DNA from: Styela clava
Taxonomy: Eukaryota; Chordata; Ascidiacea; Stolidobranchia; Styelidae
DNA length: 64,000 nucleotides
Assembly (NCBI RefSeq): GCF_964204865.1
Contig: NC_135257.1
Span: 9,384,151-9,448,150, forward strand
Direction of reading: 5' to 3'
Positions 47,701-61,720 of this stretch are shown one piece after another. The notes beneath the pieces are model-generated. The model worked only from the letters and a program-made list of their open reading frames with translations, was not told where the DNA came from and ran no database searches. Position 1 is the stretch's first letter. Every line of letters starts with the position of its first letter. The position numbers were made by a program, and so were the translations under genes.

Positions 47701-50700
47701 CGCGGTATGCCCGTTACAATTAATCACAACGGCATCTTCGTTTGACCCTTCATATAAATCGAACCCTGCGGCAAGCCAATACGATCCAACCACTTCACGC
47801 ATCCGCGCAGTATCCTTATTTTATTTACCGCGAATAGCCTGCTCAATATTATTATAACAATGGTAAAATATAATAAAGAATATCATATTCACTCACTCCA
47901 TATTAGCGATGCTTGTTTGAAACATGAGACGCTAAGGACCTCTCCCCCGTTTCCCATACAATTAGTTTGTCCCCTGTCGGCCACAAGAGATTTTTCGACC
48001 CATGAGGATAAAACATTGTTCACGGAACGGTTTGAGTAGATGCGAAAATAATGCCAATATCGCAAAGGCCATCCTTGGCCAAACGTTTACAAATTGCCAA
48101 AATTGTAAGATTAGCCAACTTTTTCACATCCAATCTATGATTGGCCGCATATATAGGTGTGAACTAATTGTGACAACTTGGAAATAGTTATCGATTAACG
48201 GTACTTCGTTTAGAAATGGTCCTACGTGTGAATATTTTATGTTAGGCGCAACTATAACACCCGACTAATGTTTTAAAAGCAATATGACGTTTCCTCCGCG
48301 GTACCAAAAGCTCCCACAATAAATATATCAATATTATGCCGCCCCACATACCATTAACTGCAGGAAACGCTGTGTGAATAACAACCGCGCGCGAAATGGA
48401 GACGTTTTAGCGTGGGAGTGTTAAATTAGCTGCCGACGACACCCGTTGGCCTATCTACTATATTAATTTTGGCCTGTTAGAGGAGTAAAATGCATTCAAT
48501 ATTGTAATTATACTACACACGATAATCTATCATTATTTGTATTTACAAAACCATAATTTTGTATTATTGAATGTAATCGACATAAAAATTTGAGACTAAA
48601 ATAAACAAATTCTCTACCAGTGCGAGGTTGCAGATTTTCATACGAAATATTTTTTTTGTTAAATTGGTTAAACAAAATGTACCAAATGTTAAGTGGTAAG
48701 TGGTAAACGGCCCCATTATTAGCCATGAGCTTGGTCCGAAATAATTTTAATTGTGTTACTAAGTTCGAAGATGAAAATTCCTGCGTCAAAGAGGCTAAAT
48801 TCTCCTAATTCATCACAACGCAGCATAAATAATAACGACCATAATAGAAATAAATTCACACACATTTCCCCTCGAATTTCAAATTTCGAAATCACCATAA
48901 AGCGTTCAATTGGGTATGTATGTTGTAAGAACATAATATCAATTGCGTTGCCAGCTAGGAATATCTCACTACACCCTAGGGAGTGTGATACACTATCATG
49001 GGAACAACAACACATCGACAAAGTGGGGTTTTTATTGTACGATTGACTGGTAACTAAACGGACTGGTTGTTCTCAAACACTTGAAAGATATACGGAGCGA
49101 GCTAACAGCGTCCCACTCCTAGATAAAAGTTGAATACCCTGTAGAGTACGCCGGCACGATTGAAATAACAAGCAAGATTAGCTATGAATGGCGTATCAAA
49201 GAATATCGACAAGGCATGGCCGAATAGACAACATGGATTAAAATGAACTATTCATCGCCAGAAAATATGGGACGATGCCGGTGTTGTATTAGGAATATAT
49301 AAATATATAACATATGGCATATACTAACAGTGCATCATTGGCCCAGGTGTAGCGGGGTCCATTTCGACCATATTTTCTATTCTACTTACGCAGTTTTACA
49401 ATGAGGGTGAGGTCGAGCAGAAGGCAAACAATGGCGCAGCAGTCGTTCCTCCCTCGCTTGGGTGCCTATTGTGTAGTCGGACACGCCATTGTGCTACCCG
49501 TGGGGTTGTGCCATACGCGTTTTGGCACAATGGGATATTCATAGAGTGGCCTTTGATTCACACTGAAACGGAATTCTTTTCTTTTTAATTGCCGGGAGTA
49601 ACATCGACACGAATAGCTTTTGATAGAGGGTTTACCCATACTTCGGAATTCAAAAGTATCCATTCCAATAGGAAGACTAAATTACTGACAATAAATTGAA
49701 TATATGTCGGGTGGCGCGGTAAAAAGGTTGAATAACGCAGCCAAATAAACCTCCCTACGTGCTGTGGCACATGACTCCGACTGGTTGGTTGCCTTAGGGT
49801 AAATCCTATCCTTGTAAGAATGTGTTCATTTCATCAGCATATACATATATATATATACGTCATTTGGTATGATGAAATCCAATTTGAAGATGGACTTAAA
49901 TGTTCATCGTACTTGGTCATCGTCGAGATAAGAGTTTTGGGGAGTTTTTGGTGACTGACTGATTTAAATTACTGTATAAGAAAAAAGAACATAGAATGAT
50001 TGGGAAATCACGTTTACTTATAAAAATTCTACTCGCGTTGTTCTATATAAATTACCCGACAAGGTGTTCACCGCATAGTATTAATAATTTTTGTTCAAAG
50101 GAAAAACGGAATCGAAATGTCATGATCAGACGCCTCTTACATTTTCAACATATAAATTATGTAGAGAAATGAGCACACAACACTGGCGCATACAGATTTA
50201 TCTAGAAAGCTAGAATTGAAAAATGTGAATACCATTGAGTCAATGATGGAATCCCCATTTGAGGGACAAGTCAATTTTGATATTTGAATAATATTATGAC
50301 GATATTTTTAGAGGCCTCGTTTATATATTACAATCGCAGAGCTAAGCGTTAATAGGTGTTCTTGGTTGATTTCGTCAGATTGGGCTGTACTTTCAAGATT
50401 AGTGTCCTCTATCTTATGTCTCAATATGGAATAATATGCGATAAATCAATACTAAAATCCAGTGCATAAATATAACAGTCATCGCCCGATTGTCTCTTAT
50501 AAAATACAAATGACATAAAACGGAAATGACCCAGTGCCATATCTCTGTACATATGGGATGGGTAGTGAGCGGCGTGGGATATATGAATCATATCATAAAA
50601 CGTACAGCGAACTCCCATACAGCAGGAAATCATTAGAGCACACACGAACATCGGCGCCAAATGAATACTTTGCTCCCTGTTTCGATTCGCGTCGTGGGTG

Positions 50701-53700
50701 TGTTAGCAAGTGGTAAAACAAATTATTTTGGACTTTGGAAGGCATTTTTGGAAGGCCGATAATTTTTGTGGGACAGTTTTAAATACGTAAAAATCATAGA
50801 TTAGGTCAAATTTCACACTTCTTGAACTTATTCAGATTTAGGCAAATTTTGAACAAAACCATATTCTCAAATATTGCTGTAAATGAAGATGCCTTTACTA
50901 CGGTTCCATTCAACCTTTGCATGTACTTGATTGAAAACAACTTGCGCGCGTGAAATGTAACATCATTATGACATGCAAACCCCATGCTTGGTCGCAATTA
51001 CTAAAGAGTGAAGTAAAGAATGAGGAAAATAGGATTTAGTGGGTGTCCTCCACTCCCCATGGGAGGTCGATTGGAATATAAATAACAAACGCAACGCGGG
51101 AGTGCTCCTATACAGTCCGTTCCCTTTTTCTATGCTCACGTTAATTATTGATGAAGCCCTTTTCTGAGGTTCAACAACCCCCGTTCCGTACTTAAGTGGG
51201 AACCGCGCTGCGCTATCCCATCGCACGAGGCGCACATACCCGACAACACCCAATGCAAAGGTATTTCGAATTTCAGCAACTAAAAAAATGACTATTGAAA
51301 AGAGTGGTAAAGTCCAATACACCGGGATATGTACCGATATACCAAGTAATTCCACTGAAAATATAAATGTGAAATAGTTAGCCGAACTATGTATTTTAAT
51401 TATTCACTCATACTAAACCAACTGGCTAAATTACCGCAAATGTGTACATCTGTGCAATACCCAAAGCCCGTAATGAACACAGCTTGCGTGAAATGAAAAG
51501 GCTATCAAAGTTGGCCGCAGATGTGCTTTGTTATAACCAACCCCACAGCGGGTTCGATTTTTCAAGTGGCCTGGAATTTCGGATCTGTATACTTAACATT
51601 CACCAATATCCACCCTCTTTCCGCTACGCGCTTCGCAGACCTTTCCTTAATTGGCGGAAATTGAAGCCACTTGGGGCCTGGTCTGCAATAACACTACACC
51701 CTTCGCCTATTACGCTTATTTATATTGCGCCGTGTGGCATCAGGTACTTAAAGTTAATTATACTACGAAACCCAGTTTTGATCGACTTTCAGCAATAAAA
51801 ACTGACGAGCGTCCTTTTGCCCTTGTTTTCATATTGGATTCGTTTTATTGACCCTGCACATTCCCCGGGGTGGTGAAAAACAGAATGGAAAGATCGATTG
51901 AATTCCTCGAAGTGACCATAGCACTGCCAAATGCAATGACGCAAAATTGAAGATGTGGTTGAATAAGCGTTTCCCCTGTATCACAAAGTATTGCATAATA
52001 CAATGATAAATAAAGGTATCGATCAAATGTGAGAAATTACAACAGATCATCATAAACATGTAACATTCAACTAGACAGGAGGCCCCGGTTATTTTACACC
52101 TGTCCCGAATATAATCATTTCGAAGAATCATTTTTATCGATTTACACCTCTTATATATACAAATATGTAACTTTATGTTCATCAAACCTAATTTTAATCG
52201 TAAAAAGATGGATTTAAAACACAGATGCGTAGTTTAGATATTGATCAAACTTAGTTGGCGTTAGTTATAGTTGCCCGTTTCCGTGCAACGGCTAAACCGG
52301 GGTGTACACATAACACTACATCGAGTGTAGCGTTTTATCGTGCTCGCCTTTGGTCTACCGGAAATCGGGGTTACGCAAGTGAAACGCGATTTAGAACGTT
52401 CAAAATAGGCGCTTAACCTTGTACATACTGTATATGCATTATGGTACTGCCTACCAACAATGGGAGATCTAACAATAACGTAACGCGACAATGCCACGGT
52501 TTATCGAAATTTGAATATATGTGTTCGATGAAAAGTCTGACAGTGACTATTTTCATTTAAATTATAATTGACTGTTGTATTACTGGAATGACGAAACTGC
52601 GACCAGTAAAGTTATCAGTTACGCAAAATATCTCCTATTGCACAATATTAATGTTGCGTGTGGCGCATTAAAATTAAAACACGATTTCTGATTTCATTTT
52701 ACATTTCGGGGATACTTTACCAAGAACGAAAAGACTGCTTGTTGGGCGACATTAAGATGAATGAGTCACCGAATATGGTTCAAATACCATATTGGGATAT
52801 ACCATACATGAGGTACTTATTGTCACAACGAAAACGGGAAATTCTGTAAGTTAGTTGGCCCGATGAACATGGGTTATCAATCTTTGTGAAAATCGTTACC
52901 ATCTACCAAAAAGTTGATCTGAATGGTAAACTGACAACCCGGAAATGTCCTTTCCAACAAATGGCAATATTTCAATTTCTTAGATACACGAGATGGCCCA
53001 CATATTTTGAAGAAAATCGAGTTACATAAAGATACTTCCAGCTACAGCCCATATTCGGCAGTGCCAAAATAGGCGAAATTTTTCTCTTGATTGGAAAATT
53101 TTGCCTTTCTCCCGCATGCTCCAACTAAACCAGTTATAACTTGGAGGCACGACAACACATATTTTTCACTTCCGATCATTAAATTAATCCTCAATCCATT
53201 AAGTTCAAAAATTTGCTTTGTCATTTTGACCCGATATTTCAAGTGTTTTGGGATAGCAATTTTGCACGCGATATGAAGTTTCGGTTTGTGACTGACCCGA
53301 TCTAAATTTATCGTGTTTTATTAAGTTGGGTGAAAGCTTTGCGTCATATTTTCCATTCGCGTGTCAGAGAGACATAAAATTATAATTTTCTGATTAAAAT
53401 TTATTACGGTAATTAAAATAAAATGCTGTAACTATTGTAATCCATATCGATTACAGTTCTGGGAATGTTATAAACGGGATAATTTACATCGATATAAATA
53501 TAAAGTTTCGTATTGCGGCGACAGTTGCAAAGTAATATTTTACAATTTGCAAATTACAATTAATAACTTTACTTAGTAGTTCATCGAAATAAATCATACC
53601 ATGTAAAGCGTTAGAAAATAACCGAACAGGACATTTTCCTGGAGAGGATAAGGAGTGAGTACTTATCACAAAGAATTTACAAATTGAATTCATCCAAACT

Positions 53701-56700
53701 CACGTATTTCTGTATGCTATTTGACCGTGAATCAAAAACCGAACAAAAACAGCACAGAGATGGAGAAAGGGTAAAAATGATACGCAGAGTAATAAATTTG
53801 AATGCCCACTTATTAGGTAAAAAGCAAAACGACATTACGCCCATGGGCGAAGAATCAACGAATTCGTTGCAATCGAATCAATAACCACGTGACCAGCTAT
53901 GGTTAGAACAATCGAGAACTTCGGTGAGGTACTTGGAAAATTTTATTGTTTTTTAATTCGGACTACTTCCCTTGATAGCATGCAAATAGTTTTATATCGT
54001 AACAGGATTGCCTTTCTAAGGTTTTGGTAAACTTATGTCTATCCACATAAACGTTATAATATATGAACAGTGTTTCAAGGATCCGTTAAAGTTCGAATCT
54101 GTAATACGTATTGTAACATACAAGACAAATTATTCACTTCGAGAGGTAAGTTCAATTAACCGATCTATTTAATAAGTAATATCTTCTAAACTGAAGATTG
54201 GATTATCTGCTCCACAAAAAGAATAACGTGAAATGTTGTTGTCAACAGCAGTGTCTGTTTTCCGACCCAAATCGATTGACTCTATTTTGAACTCAAAACG
54301 AACCGCAGACTTAATTAACTTACAAATCTGAGATAGAAAATTAAATGTTTGGTTAAACGCATACAGTCAAGTATAAATATCCTTAACTATAGATATTAAA
54401 CTAGATATAGTGGAAAAGTCACAAAAAGGGTTCCAAATTTGAGGGTATTAATTTTTTATATTTTTAATATATCGCATGATTGTCTAGCATAGGAAAAATC
54501 CACCAGAAATACCAGCGGAAATACCCCATTATGGAAACAATCCACGGAAGCTAACAAAATCGGGTACGCGCCCATTCAGATTGACTCATTCAACGCCAAT
54601 ACAATGCATAATACCATATGTGGAAAACATTTCAACCTCGGAAAGGGCCTTTCATTAGTATGACCGAGGTCGCGCAGGGTTATGAACCCCAGACCTCGAA
54701 CCTAAATGTCCCAAATCAACCTCATCCGTTTATTCATTTTTCATAAATAAATGGCTTCCGCGTTCGAAAATATCTAACTACCTAAAATATACATTGAATC
54801 GTCGATTAAGTGGACGTTTTTTTCCTGTAAAAATATAATGAAATGGAGTTTAAGGAGAACGGATTTTTTTTTCGAATTAACACGTCCATAACCAGGAGTA
54901 AATTTCGCATAAAAAAGGAATCATACGTAAAATTTGGTACTACAATCGTTTAAAAAAATCATCAATGCAAAATGGTGGTTATTTTGAATGATCATTAGAG
55001 ACACTATATTTAGGAATTATGCTATCTTTTAAATTAACAAGTCCGATAAACAAACAGCAACACGGGATTAAAAAACAAACTAAAATACTGCACACGTTTT
55101 TGAAAATTCACCGATACGCGATATGAAACTACGTGATGGCATTTTGGCAAAATCCATTATCCATATTCCAACAATATCTGATGGAAGGCATGACTGCACG
55201 AACAGTTGGGGTGAAGCGTCATTTCCCAGAAGATTAAATTTGCATATTATAAACCTGCAGTCATATTTAAAAACAAAAGCAAATTTCATATTTCTGAGTT
55301 AATTCATATGAAAAAAACTAAAAAAAAAAACTGATAGCGAAACACCACAAGTATAAGTGTGCGAGCAAGAATGGCGTCACCATAAAAATGCTTGTTCATA
55401 TACAATAGTATGGGGTATGGACTATTCATGTCGCGAAATGAAAAGGTTAAATTTTGAACCTTTCCTATTAAAGTACACAGGATCAACAAATAAAAGGAAC
55501 GCCAGTTATTTCCGTTTTATCCAATTTGACTAGTAGGTAGGTGATTGATAAAAACGTCAGGTAATTCAAAAAGAAATGTGGAAATTTTACCATTTTCTGA
55601 AAAGGTGACCTATCACTACAGGAGACAAGGGTGCAATATTTCGCAAGAGTTTGTCTCGTTGGGTAATCACGAAAATTCAAAGGTCGATATTGCCTGTCAT
55701 TTGTCACGTGACAATGCGGTAATTCATCAATGTTATAATTATGTATGTTTCAATCACCACACTAAAAAGTCTCCAGTTCACAGATTATACCAAAAAGCTA
55801 TATTGGTTGATGATATAAATAAAATACTAAGCGAAAATGTTTTAGAGACGCTAATGGCAATTTGAGGTAACAAATGTAAACTCCGCACCGAGTCCGATAC
55901 ACGTCGTCGGCGAATAGAAATATTGCATCTTAATATAAAACAAACAATAACGAACAACAATATTTTCATACAGAGGTTGGAACAGAAAATTTATACCCGA
56001 ATGGAAGCGACTGAAAAGAGCGCTTTCAAGTATTATATAAAAACAGTCGTCTATCCGCTTATATCGGCCTACAAACCTTTTGAATAGTACGTAAAAGCTC
56101 CCGTGGGGAGGTCCCTTGAAATGGAATCGCTATAAAACCAAGCGTAAGAAATACCGAGAAAGGAAGGGCCATTACCCGCCTATGAGACATCTGGCGCCAA
56201 AATGAGCTTCCACGAAGAGTATGGATCGGGTCTTCCAAATCCCATGGGAAATGTCGTTAAGTCATAAATAACAGTTTCCAAGTGGAACCAGGGTCGTTTG
56301 GGGATATGTACCAAATGCGACAGTTGCTCATTAACATTTTATAACAGAAAAATCAGCTGTGTCAGCGGCATATTGAGGTAATTAGTTGGTGGTAAAATTC
56401 GCAATTGCGATTTTATCCAATTTGATGTTTAATAGTTTTTCCATTCTTATAAGTGTATCCAAAATTTTGAATTTATACACAAAAATTTCATATATAGCAA
56501 AGCTGAGATTATTTTCAAAGGCTTACAAAGAAAATGAATAACCTTCACGTAAAATCTGTAGGGTAAAATTAATCACGACTTGTCAAAATGCAGAAACTTT
56601 CAATCACCAGCGACTGGCCCATGTTTTGAAAAAGTTTCTCATTCATTAATCTTTCTACCTTTAGCAAAGAACTCGAGACCTTGATTTAAGCAGTCCTGCA

Positions 56701-59700
56701 TCAGAAAATGAAAATGTGGTGGCATCAGAAAACGTTTGATTACGACAGGGATTTACTGTATACCATCTCGTAATTACCCCATATCTGATTTATTTATATG
56801 TTTTCTATGATTCTATTTATCTGAAGTTAGGATATGTGAGGTTACTCGACTACCTTTTCACTTATCCTGACTTGACTTAAGATAAACACGATGAAAGGTG
56901 ACAACTAAGATAATTAGAGGTGGGGCAGTAACAAGTTAGCGTCGAAAATATATATCGAACTTCGTTCAATTAATCCAGTTCCTTGGTGCGACTTCGAACG
57001 CGCAATTCAACAAATGAACTGCGGTACAATTTTGCATCGTTATGGATAGCCAGGTGGACATTCTAACAGGTTCTAGCAAACACAAAGAATAAACGAAGAA
57101 AATTTGGTCACACCATTATTTAAAATTTTCGCATTTTTTTTTTAGAAATGTTTTTTCATCACATTTTATTGTAATTTCGTGAAAAGTACCAACTATGAGA
57201 ACGCACGATACCACATGGTTTAATGTAATTCTTCAACATATCAAAATAATATTAACAGCACTGGTATTGAAACAGGAGAGGGCGTCATAGTTGTAGCGTA
57301 CAAAGCATAGATCATGATTTCCGCCCCCACAGGCTGCGTCAACGCTTGTTCCATAAGAATTCGTGATAGAGGCTTGTATCGATCTATGCGCACGCCCTGC
57401 AGGGTCAGCTGCTTCATGCTTAAGATCAATAGAAGTTCTAAACCTTCCCAGGAATGACAATGCATGAATCAAGACCGAATATCATGATTCACATATGGGC
57501 CGTACATAAATGGGTCTAAGGAAGACTCGGGGTCGAAAGCTTTACGTGTTTATACATTTCACGAACGAATTTCATCAGCGCCGCGGGCGATCAATTTTGT
57601 TTTTGCGCTGGGGTCACAGCGGGCCTTTTGTAGTCGTAATTCTAATACAAAAACCATTTCGGGACGTTTACAAACGAACGAATCGTGGTGGGTACGGGTT
57701 TCACGACTCGTCAACGCGTTTTTAAGGCCCATAAATTTTTTATTACCTCGTGAGGGTGATAGTACCGATTGGCTAGCGAAAACATGAGTTGCGCCATATT
57801 TGTTGAACGACGAAACGACCCACTCAATGGGCGTTAGAACTATTTGTAATGTAAAGAATATTTGCGAAATGGGGTTAGAAACGATATTGGCAAACACACT
57901 ACACCCCTGGTAGAGAGGTATACTATGTGTTCAGCTAACAATAAATACGTCTGTTACTACATTTTGGCATAAATTTCTCCCTACCTTTTCAACCTTGGAG
58001 GGAATCGCTGGAAATACATTAATCGGGAATAGAAATACATTCGTAATATCTTACCGCATAAGGAATTCGCAATACCGTCATTTAATTTTGGTACTTGCGG
58101 TTATAGCCTTACAGAAAGAATACAAAATATATAACCTTCAAGGTTAATTAATCATTCAACAACAGCCATATACTCTCATTTGGAAAAAAAAAATTATAAT
58201 GTGTATATGATTACGAAATATTTCATTTCCAAGTAATTCATGATTTCAAGATTTTGAGACATGGTCATGCCTGTTTGGTTAGAGTTATTCTGAGAAACAT
58301 GGCTACATTGAAAATTACCAAATTAAAAAACGGCTCAAGATATTTAAATGCAGGACATGCGGTAATTAGCAAAACAATCGGAGCACGAAGCCGGCGACCA
58401 CTGTCGTTTTAGGGCAAATTGGTAAAATCTATCCCCCAAAAATAGCCAACACTTCTTTTTCAGATATATATGAATACAACACTTGTTTTTATTTATACAT
58501 TACCGGTTAACCGCAAACGGTCTTGTTAGCTATCATACACACGATTGTATCCGATTTTCATTTTATTCATTTACATAAATTACATTTAAAATTAAACAAA
58601 ACTTAGTTGAATTAAAATTAAACTAACTTGTAAGATTGAGGAAATTGTAAACGGCATCCGTCTGTTTGCGTTTAAATATAACAAATAAAAACTGCCATCA
58701 TATAGTCACTTCCCACGCATGTCAAAGTTAAATTTTTAGACAGGGGTGAATAATAATCGTGTATGTACCATGACACATTTGCAACGATCGGTATTCTAGG
58801 TATTATGAGTATTCGAGTATGAAAAGTTTTTGAACTATAGTTGCACTTGGAATTAGAACTTAAACGTGAAATCTATTTTCGCTCAGATTGCGGTTTTAGC
58901 TCTAAAAAATGATCCGTATTTAAAACACGTTAGACAGTGCTTTTGAAGTGCTTTCCCGGGGACATAAAATGATATTATCGCGAAAAAAGAACCGTGGAAA
59001 GTCGAAGCATAAACTTTGTCCCGCAAAAATCCTCAATCATCTATCAGCTTTTGCAGCTAAATACGAACTGTTAAAAGGACTATGTTATTAAATTTGACAA
59101 TTCCTGTGATACATATCGAAAAAGTAATTTACTCGAAAAAGCAAATAAATTTCTGTTTTTTTTTTGTCTTGGCCATTACTCTTCCCTTCGGGATCATTTC
59201 AACGGTTACGGGGCGAAATTTTTTATCGTTATTTCCCCGGTAATAGAGGCAATCAAAGTGACCCTCAAGAACCACAATGCCTCGGGCGGCAGTAAAACAC
59301 GATAAATTAAGTTTCAAGTACGGAGTTGTTTTCCAAACTATAGGTGTTTTTATGTACGCCTTTTAATATCAGGTAAAGAGCTATTTAAAAGCGATCACGT
59401 CACGAACCTATGCTTCCAAGTGCAAAAGTATGATACTAGTAACAAATCACACAAAATAACAAAAACACAAATCGCCGCAAGGGAACACTTAACGATGTCG
59501 AAAACTTTAAGATTTAGGATAACTGTATAATTATGCAAAGCCAGTCCCAATCACTACTGATTGCCACAGCATAAATTCAGGTCTTTCCCAAATTGGATTC
59601 AGCTTGCTAAAAACTGCTGTGTGGTGCAGCAAATAATATAGCATCGATGCAAAGCATGGCGCTTCACTTATAGTTCTGACTTGACAAAGATTAATAAACA

Positions 59701-60839
59701 ATAAAAATCCAATTAATGTCAGGAGGCCACAAATAATCAGTCATTGATAAAATATATCAAAATATCATATTGCCCGTGTGGCAAATTTAAAGCATAGCAT
59801 TTTTGGAGCCTCTTCTCTTTTTCCTTCTTTACAACAAAAAGTTAGGGTTAGTAAACCCAGTGTTCAACATCCATAATACAAAATGTTGATGATTATTAAA
59901 AACTTGACAAATGACACATTTAAAATCATAATAACAACACCATCCTTTGCTAAAATAGAGTTCTTTTTAAAAATAAGGCAGGCATCCTCTAAATTGAATT
60001 TATTTGATTTATCAGTATATAAAAAATATGAAAACAAACCTGCATGACAGAACTTTGGCTGAGACATAACTGTGATGTGTAGATGAAATCAAGAACTTTT
60101 GCAAAGCCGACACTATTGACAATCATCGGAATTTCAATGACATCTTTCTTCACTTGTTTGTTAGGGTTCAGAAACAGATCCCTAAAAACGTATAAAGATT
60201 AACCCATTGTGCTAAGAATAAATTGAGGTGATAAAATATATATAAATATATGTACTTCAATTACTTGATAGTAAGCACTTGGACACATCAGGTTCGGCTT
60301 GATTTACTGACCCCAAATTCATATAGTCTTCCACGAAAATGAAAACTATATTCCCATATCATTAGACACTATAATTTTAAATACATAAATATTAAGTACC
60401 TGAAATAACCCATTGCAGATGCCAGTACATTTGTATGAGCTTTGAACAAATGGCCTTGTACTCGAACTGTGATATCGCATAATTGACCCTGAAATATTAA
60501 AATATTAAAAGACTCAATGTGAAATAAATTATACCCGGTGTATTGAAGTCAGCAATTATCACAGAAAATCAACACCAATCAAGTGCTTAGGTCGGGTTAG
60601 GTTACTGTCCCGCCTTGTCCTGATTTATGATAGATAAACAGAATTAAAGAAAACCAGTAGGAAATTAATTAATGTTGGAGCAACGAGAAGAGCAATGACT
60701 AAACTCTGAAACTATGCAATAAAAAAATTATATACAAAACATATATTAAATAAATCACCTGCAGCCTTTGTTCATTTAATCCCATTAACAAACTTGAAGG
60801 ATGCTCAACTGATTCACAAACGTACATTCGGGTTGCCAT
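35781..60839 (-). CDS. BTB-C2H2 zinc finger transcription factor
   Basis: Fourteen coding exons on the - strand: 60839-60759, 60488-60400, 60181-60040, 43042-42893, 42351-42208, 41579-41390, 40961-40802, 40306-40205, 39469-39340, 38878-38769, 38296-38162, 37382-37225, 36815-36547, 35870-35781. All phases agree and the product is 649 residues. Residues about 20-125 are a BTB/POZ domain (CDITVRVQGHLFKAHTNVLA, YFRDLF, DFIYT, CYLQIPYVVDKCQEFI). Two adjacent C2H2 fingers follow the middle: Cys354, Cys357, His370, His374, then the TGERPY linker, then Cys382, Cys385, His398, His402. The rest is low-complexity, rich in Ser, Asn and Gln. By family it is a sequence-specific nuclear regulator that dimerises through BTB. 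Having only two fingers, it cannot be matched to one vertebrate ZBTB from sequence alone. The reading frame stays open 5' of the ATG to an acceptor at 60865, so an earlier start is possible. Confidence 0.88.
36994..37191. mobile_element. TA-flanked MITE with 10-12 bp terminal inverted repeats
   Basis: CAGGGTGAAC at the left and GTTCACCCTG at the right are perfect inverted repeats with TA on both outer sides, as expected of Tc1/mariner-type insertions. The 198 bp hold no transposase. It lies in an intron of the BTB-zinc-finger gene. Confidence 0.8.
39090..39262. repeat. dispersed repeat, copy 2
   Basis: This is the partner of 1537-1684, sitting in an intron of the BTB-zinc-finger gene just upstream of the first zinc-finger exon's 3' side. 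It has an extra 14 bases or so near 39222. Confidence 0.65.
39688..39793. mobile_element. foldback element with about 40-bp arms
   Basis: The left arm from CTCCTGAAGTATGCGCATC (39691) is mirrored by the right arm ending GCGCATACTTCAGGAG. The arms are about 90 percent complementary with a spacer of about 20 bases. In the transcript of the host gene this intron segment would form a long hairpin. It is probably a short MITE. Confidence 0.82.
40490..40621. mobile_element. foldback element with 42-bp arms
   Basis: The left arm begins GTCTCGTATAATTTCGCATC and ends GTGGGCGTA; the right arm is its inverse with about seven differences. The total is 132 bp. A degenerate relative is at 890-1030. It lies in an intron of the BTB-zinc-finger gene. 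Target duplication is not clear. Confidence 0.82.
40625..40790 (+). repeat. SINE-like sequence, copy 1
   Basis: ATCAGGTTTCAAACCCCA resembles a tRNA B box. The sequence from there on aligns loosely with 41195-41300 (CAAATCAGAAAGATTTTGTC against CAAATCATAAAGATTCCATT). It begins right where the foldback element ends. Confidence 0.45.
41131..41315 (+). repeat. SINE-like sequence, copy 2
   Basis: GTGGTGTCGTAATGGTTGAAGC resembles a tRNA A-box region, with a decayed B box about 40 bases on. A body similar to the copy at 40625 follows. It may be a tRNA-derived SINE. No intact tRNA is present. Confidence 0.5.
43043..60039 (-). other. 17-kb intron splitting the BTB domain
   Basis: The intron runs from the donor after SSVMQ (60039) to the acceptor before VLCSACYLQ (43043). 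No convincing gene lies inside on either strand: ORFs reach 129 codons but show no domain, no conservation and no splice partners. From about 45,000 onward CpG appears more frequent than in the flanks by eye. A sequence containing CCAAGATGGTCGCG lies near 45180, and a possible SINE-type B box lies near 54680 (GGTTATGAACCCC). The length compared with the other introns (about 0.1 to 1.2 kb) suggests long-range regulatory content, but nothing specific can be named. Confidence 0.75.
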
Positions 60840-61429
60840 TTTTGTTTCCTTCTCAATCTTTCCCACTGCGAATTGTAGAAATATAAAGAATGCAGACTAT
60901 TCAATCAACTTCTTTGTTGGTATGCACAAATATTTGCTCAGAGGTTCCAACTATCACGTATCATGCATGTCTTTATACTGATATAAGCTATCTACACACC
61001 AATTTTTTTTATCAAATTATCTAAATATTAATGCTTTTGGTATTGGTTACTCATAAACAGCAATGAAACCTTAATACAGTAATATGTACAAATGTTTAAA
61101 ATTCTTCTGTTATTTCAGTATTTATCATTTTAAACGCTATCTATCTATGATGGGGTCTTCAAAAAGTTATTAGTTATTGTCCCTTCATACTGAAAATATC
61201 TTTATAACGCTGTATTTTAGGAGCATTGTATCTATTGTCATCACGGATGCACAATCATTCAACTTTAAATACCAGAACACATCCCCTAAAATATTGTTAT
61301 AGCCTAATTCCCGAGTTAGGAAGAAGTCAAATCTTAGAAAACTTCTATTTCTGTAATGGATGTACGATGTACCCAAACCTCTGCATGTACACAACATTCT
61401 CTAAATTGTCATAGGCCTACCCATAATCA

Positions 61430-61720
61430 TCCCGTTATCGATCGTGTTGTCATTTCACATCTATTACCCTACTTAGCTCGGAGCTGAACGTTCGCACGGC
61501 CAACGCGATAACGAACGCGCACCCTGCTCGTTTCACCCTGCGCGTAAATTTAGGCTCAGGCGGTCTCGTCTGGTCGAGGATTATTGAGATTTGCAGATCT
61601 AACACGGGTCAGTAAACCCAAACGTAAACATGTAGTATTCTAGCTCTGTATCGCCGCTTTCGGTAATATTTTCATCGGCATTGACTATGGCCGTCCGCAG
61701 TCAGCACAAAGCATTGACAA
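61430..61720. promoter_or_regulatory. CpG-richer segment, possible shared promoter
   Basis: This is a GC- and CpG-enriched stretch (for example GAACGTTCGCACGGCC, ACGAACGCGCACCC) between the divergently oriented BTB-zinc-finger gene (- strand) and LRRC57 (+ strand). The acceptor at 60865 implies an upstream untranslated exon for the former, which could start here. The location fits a promoter of one or both genes. The rest of 60866-63521 shows no gene. Confidence 0.4.

Noticed and set aside
50966..51355. 129-codon ORF on the - strand in the 17-kb intron, and 118-codon ORFs nearby (51442-51798, 51829-52185)
   Set aside because: No recognisable domain, no consistent splice sites or promoter, and overlapping ORFs on both strands; consistent with chance in a CpG-richer stretch.
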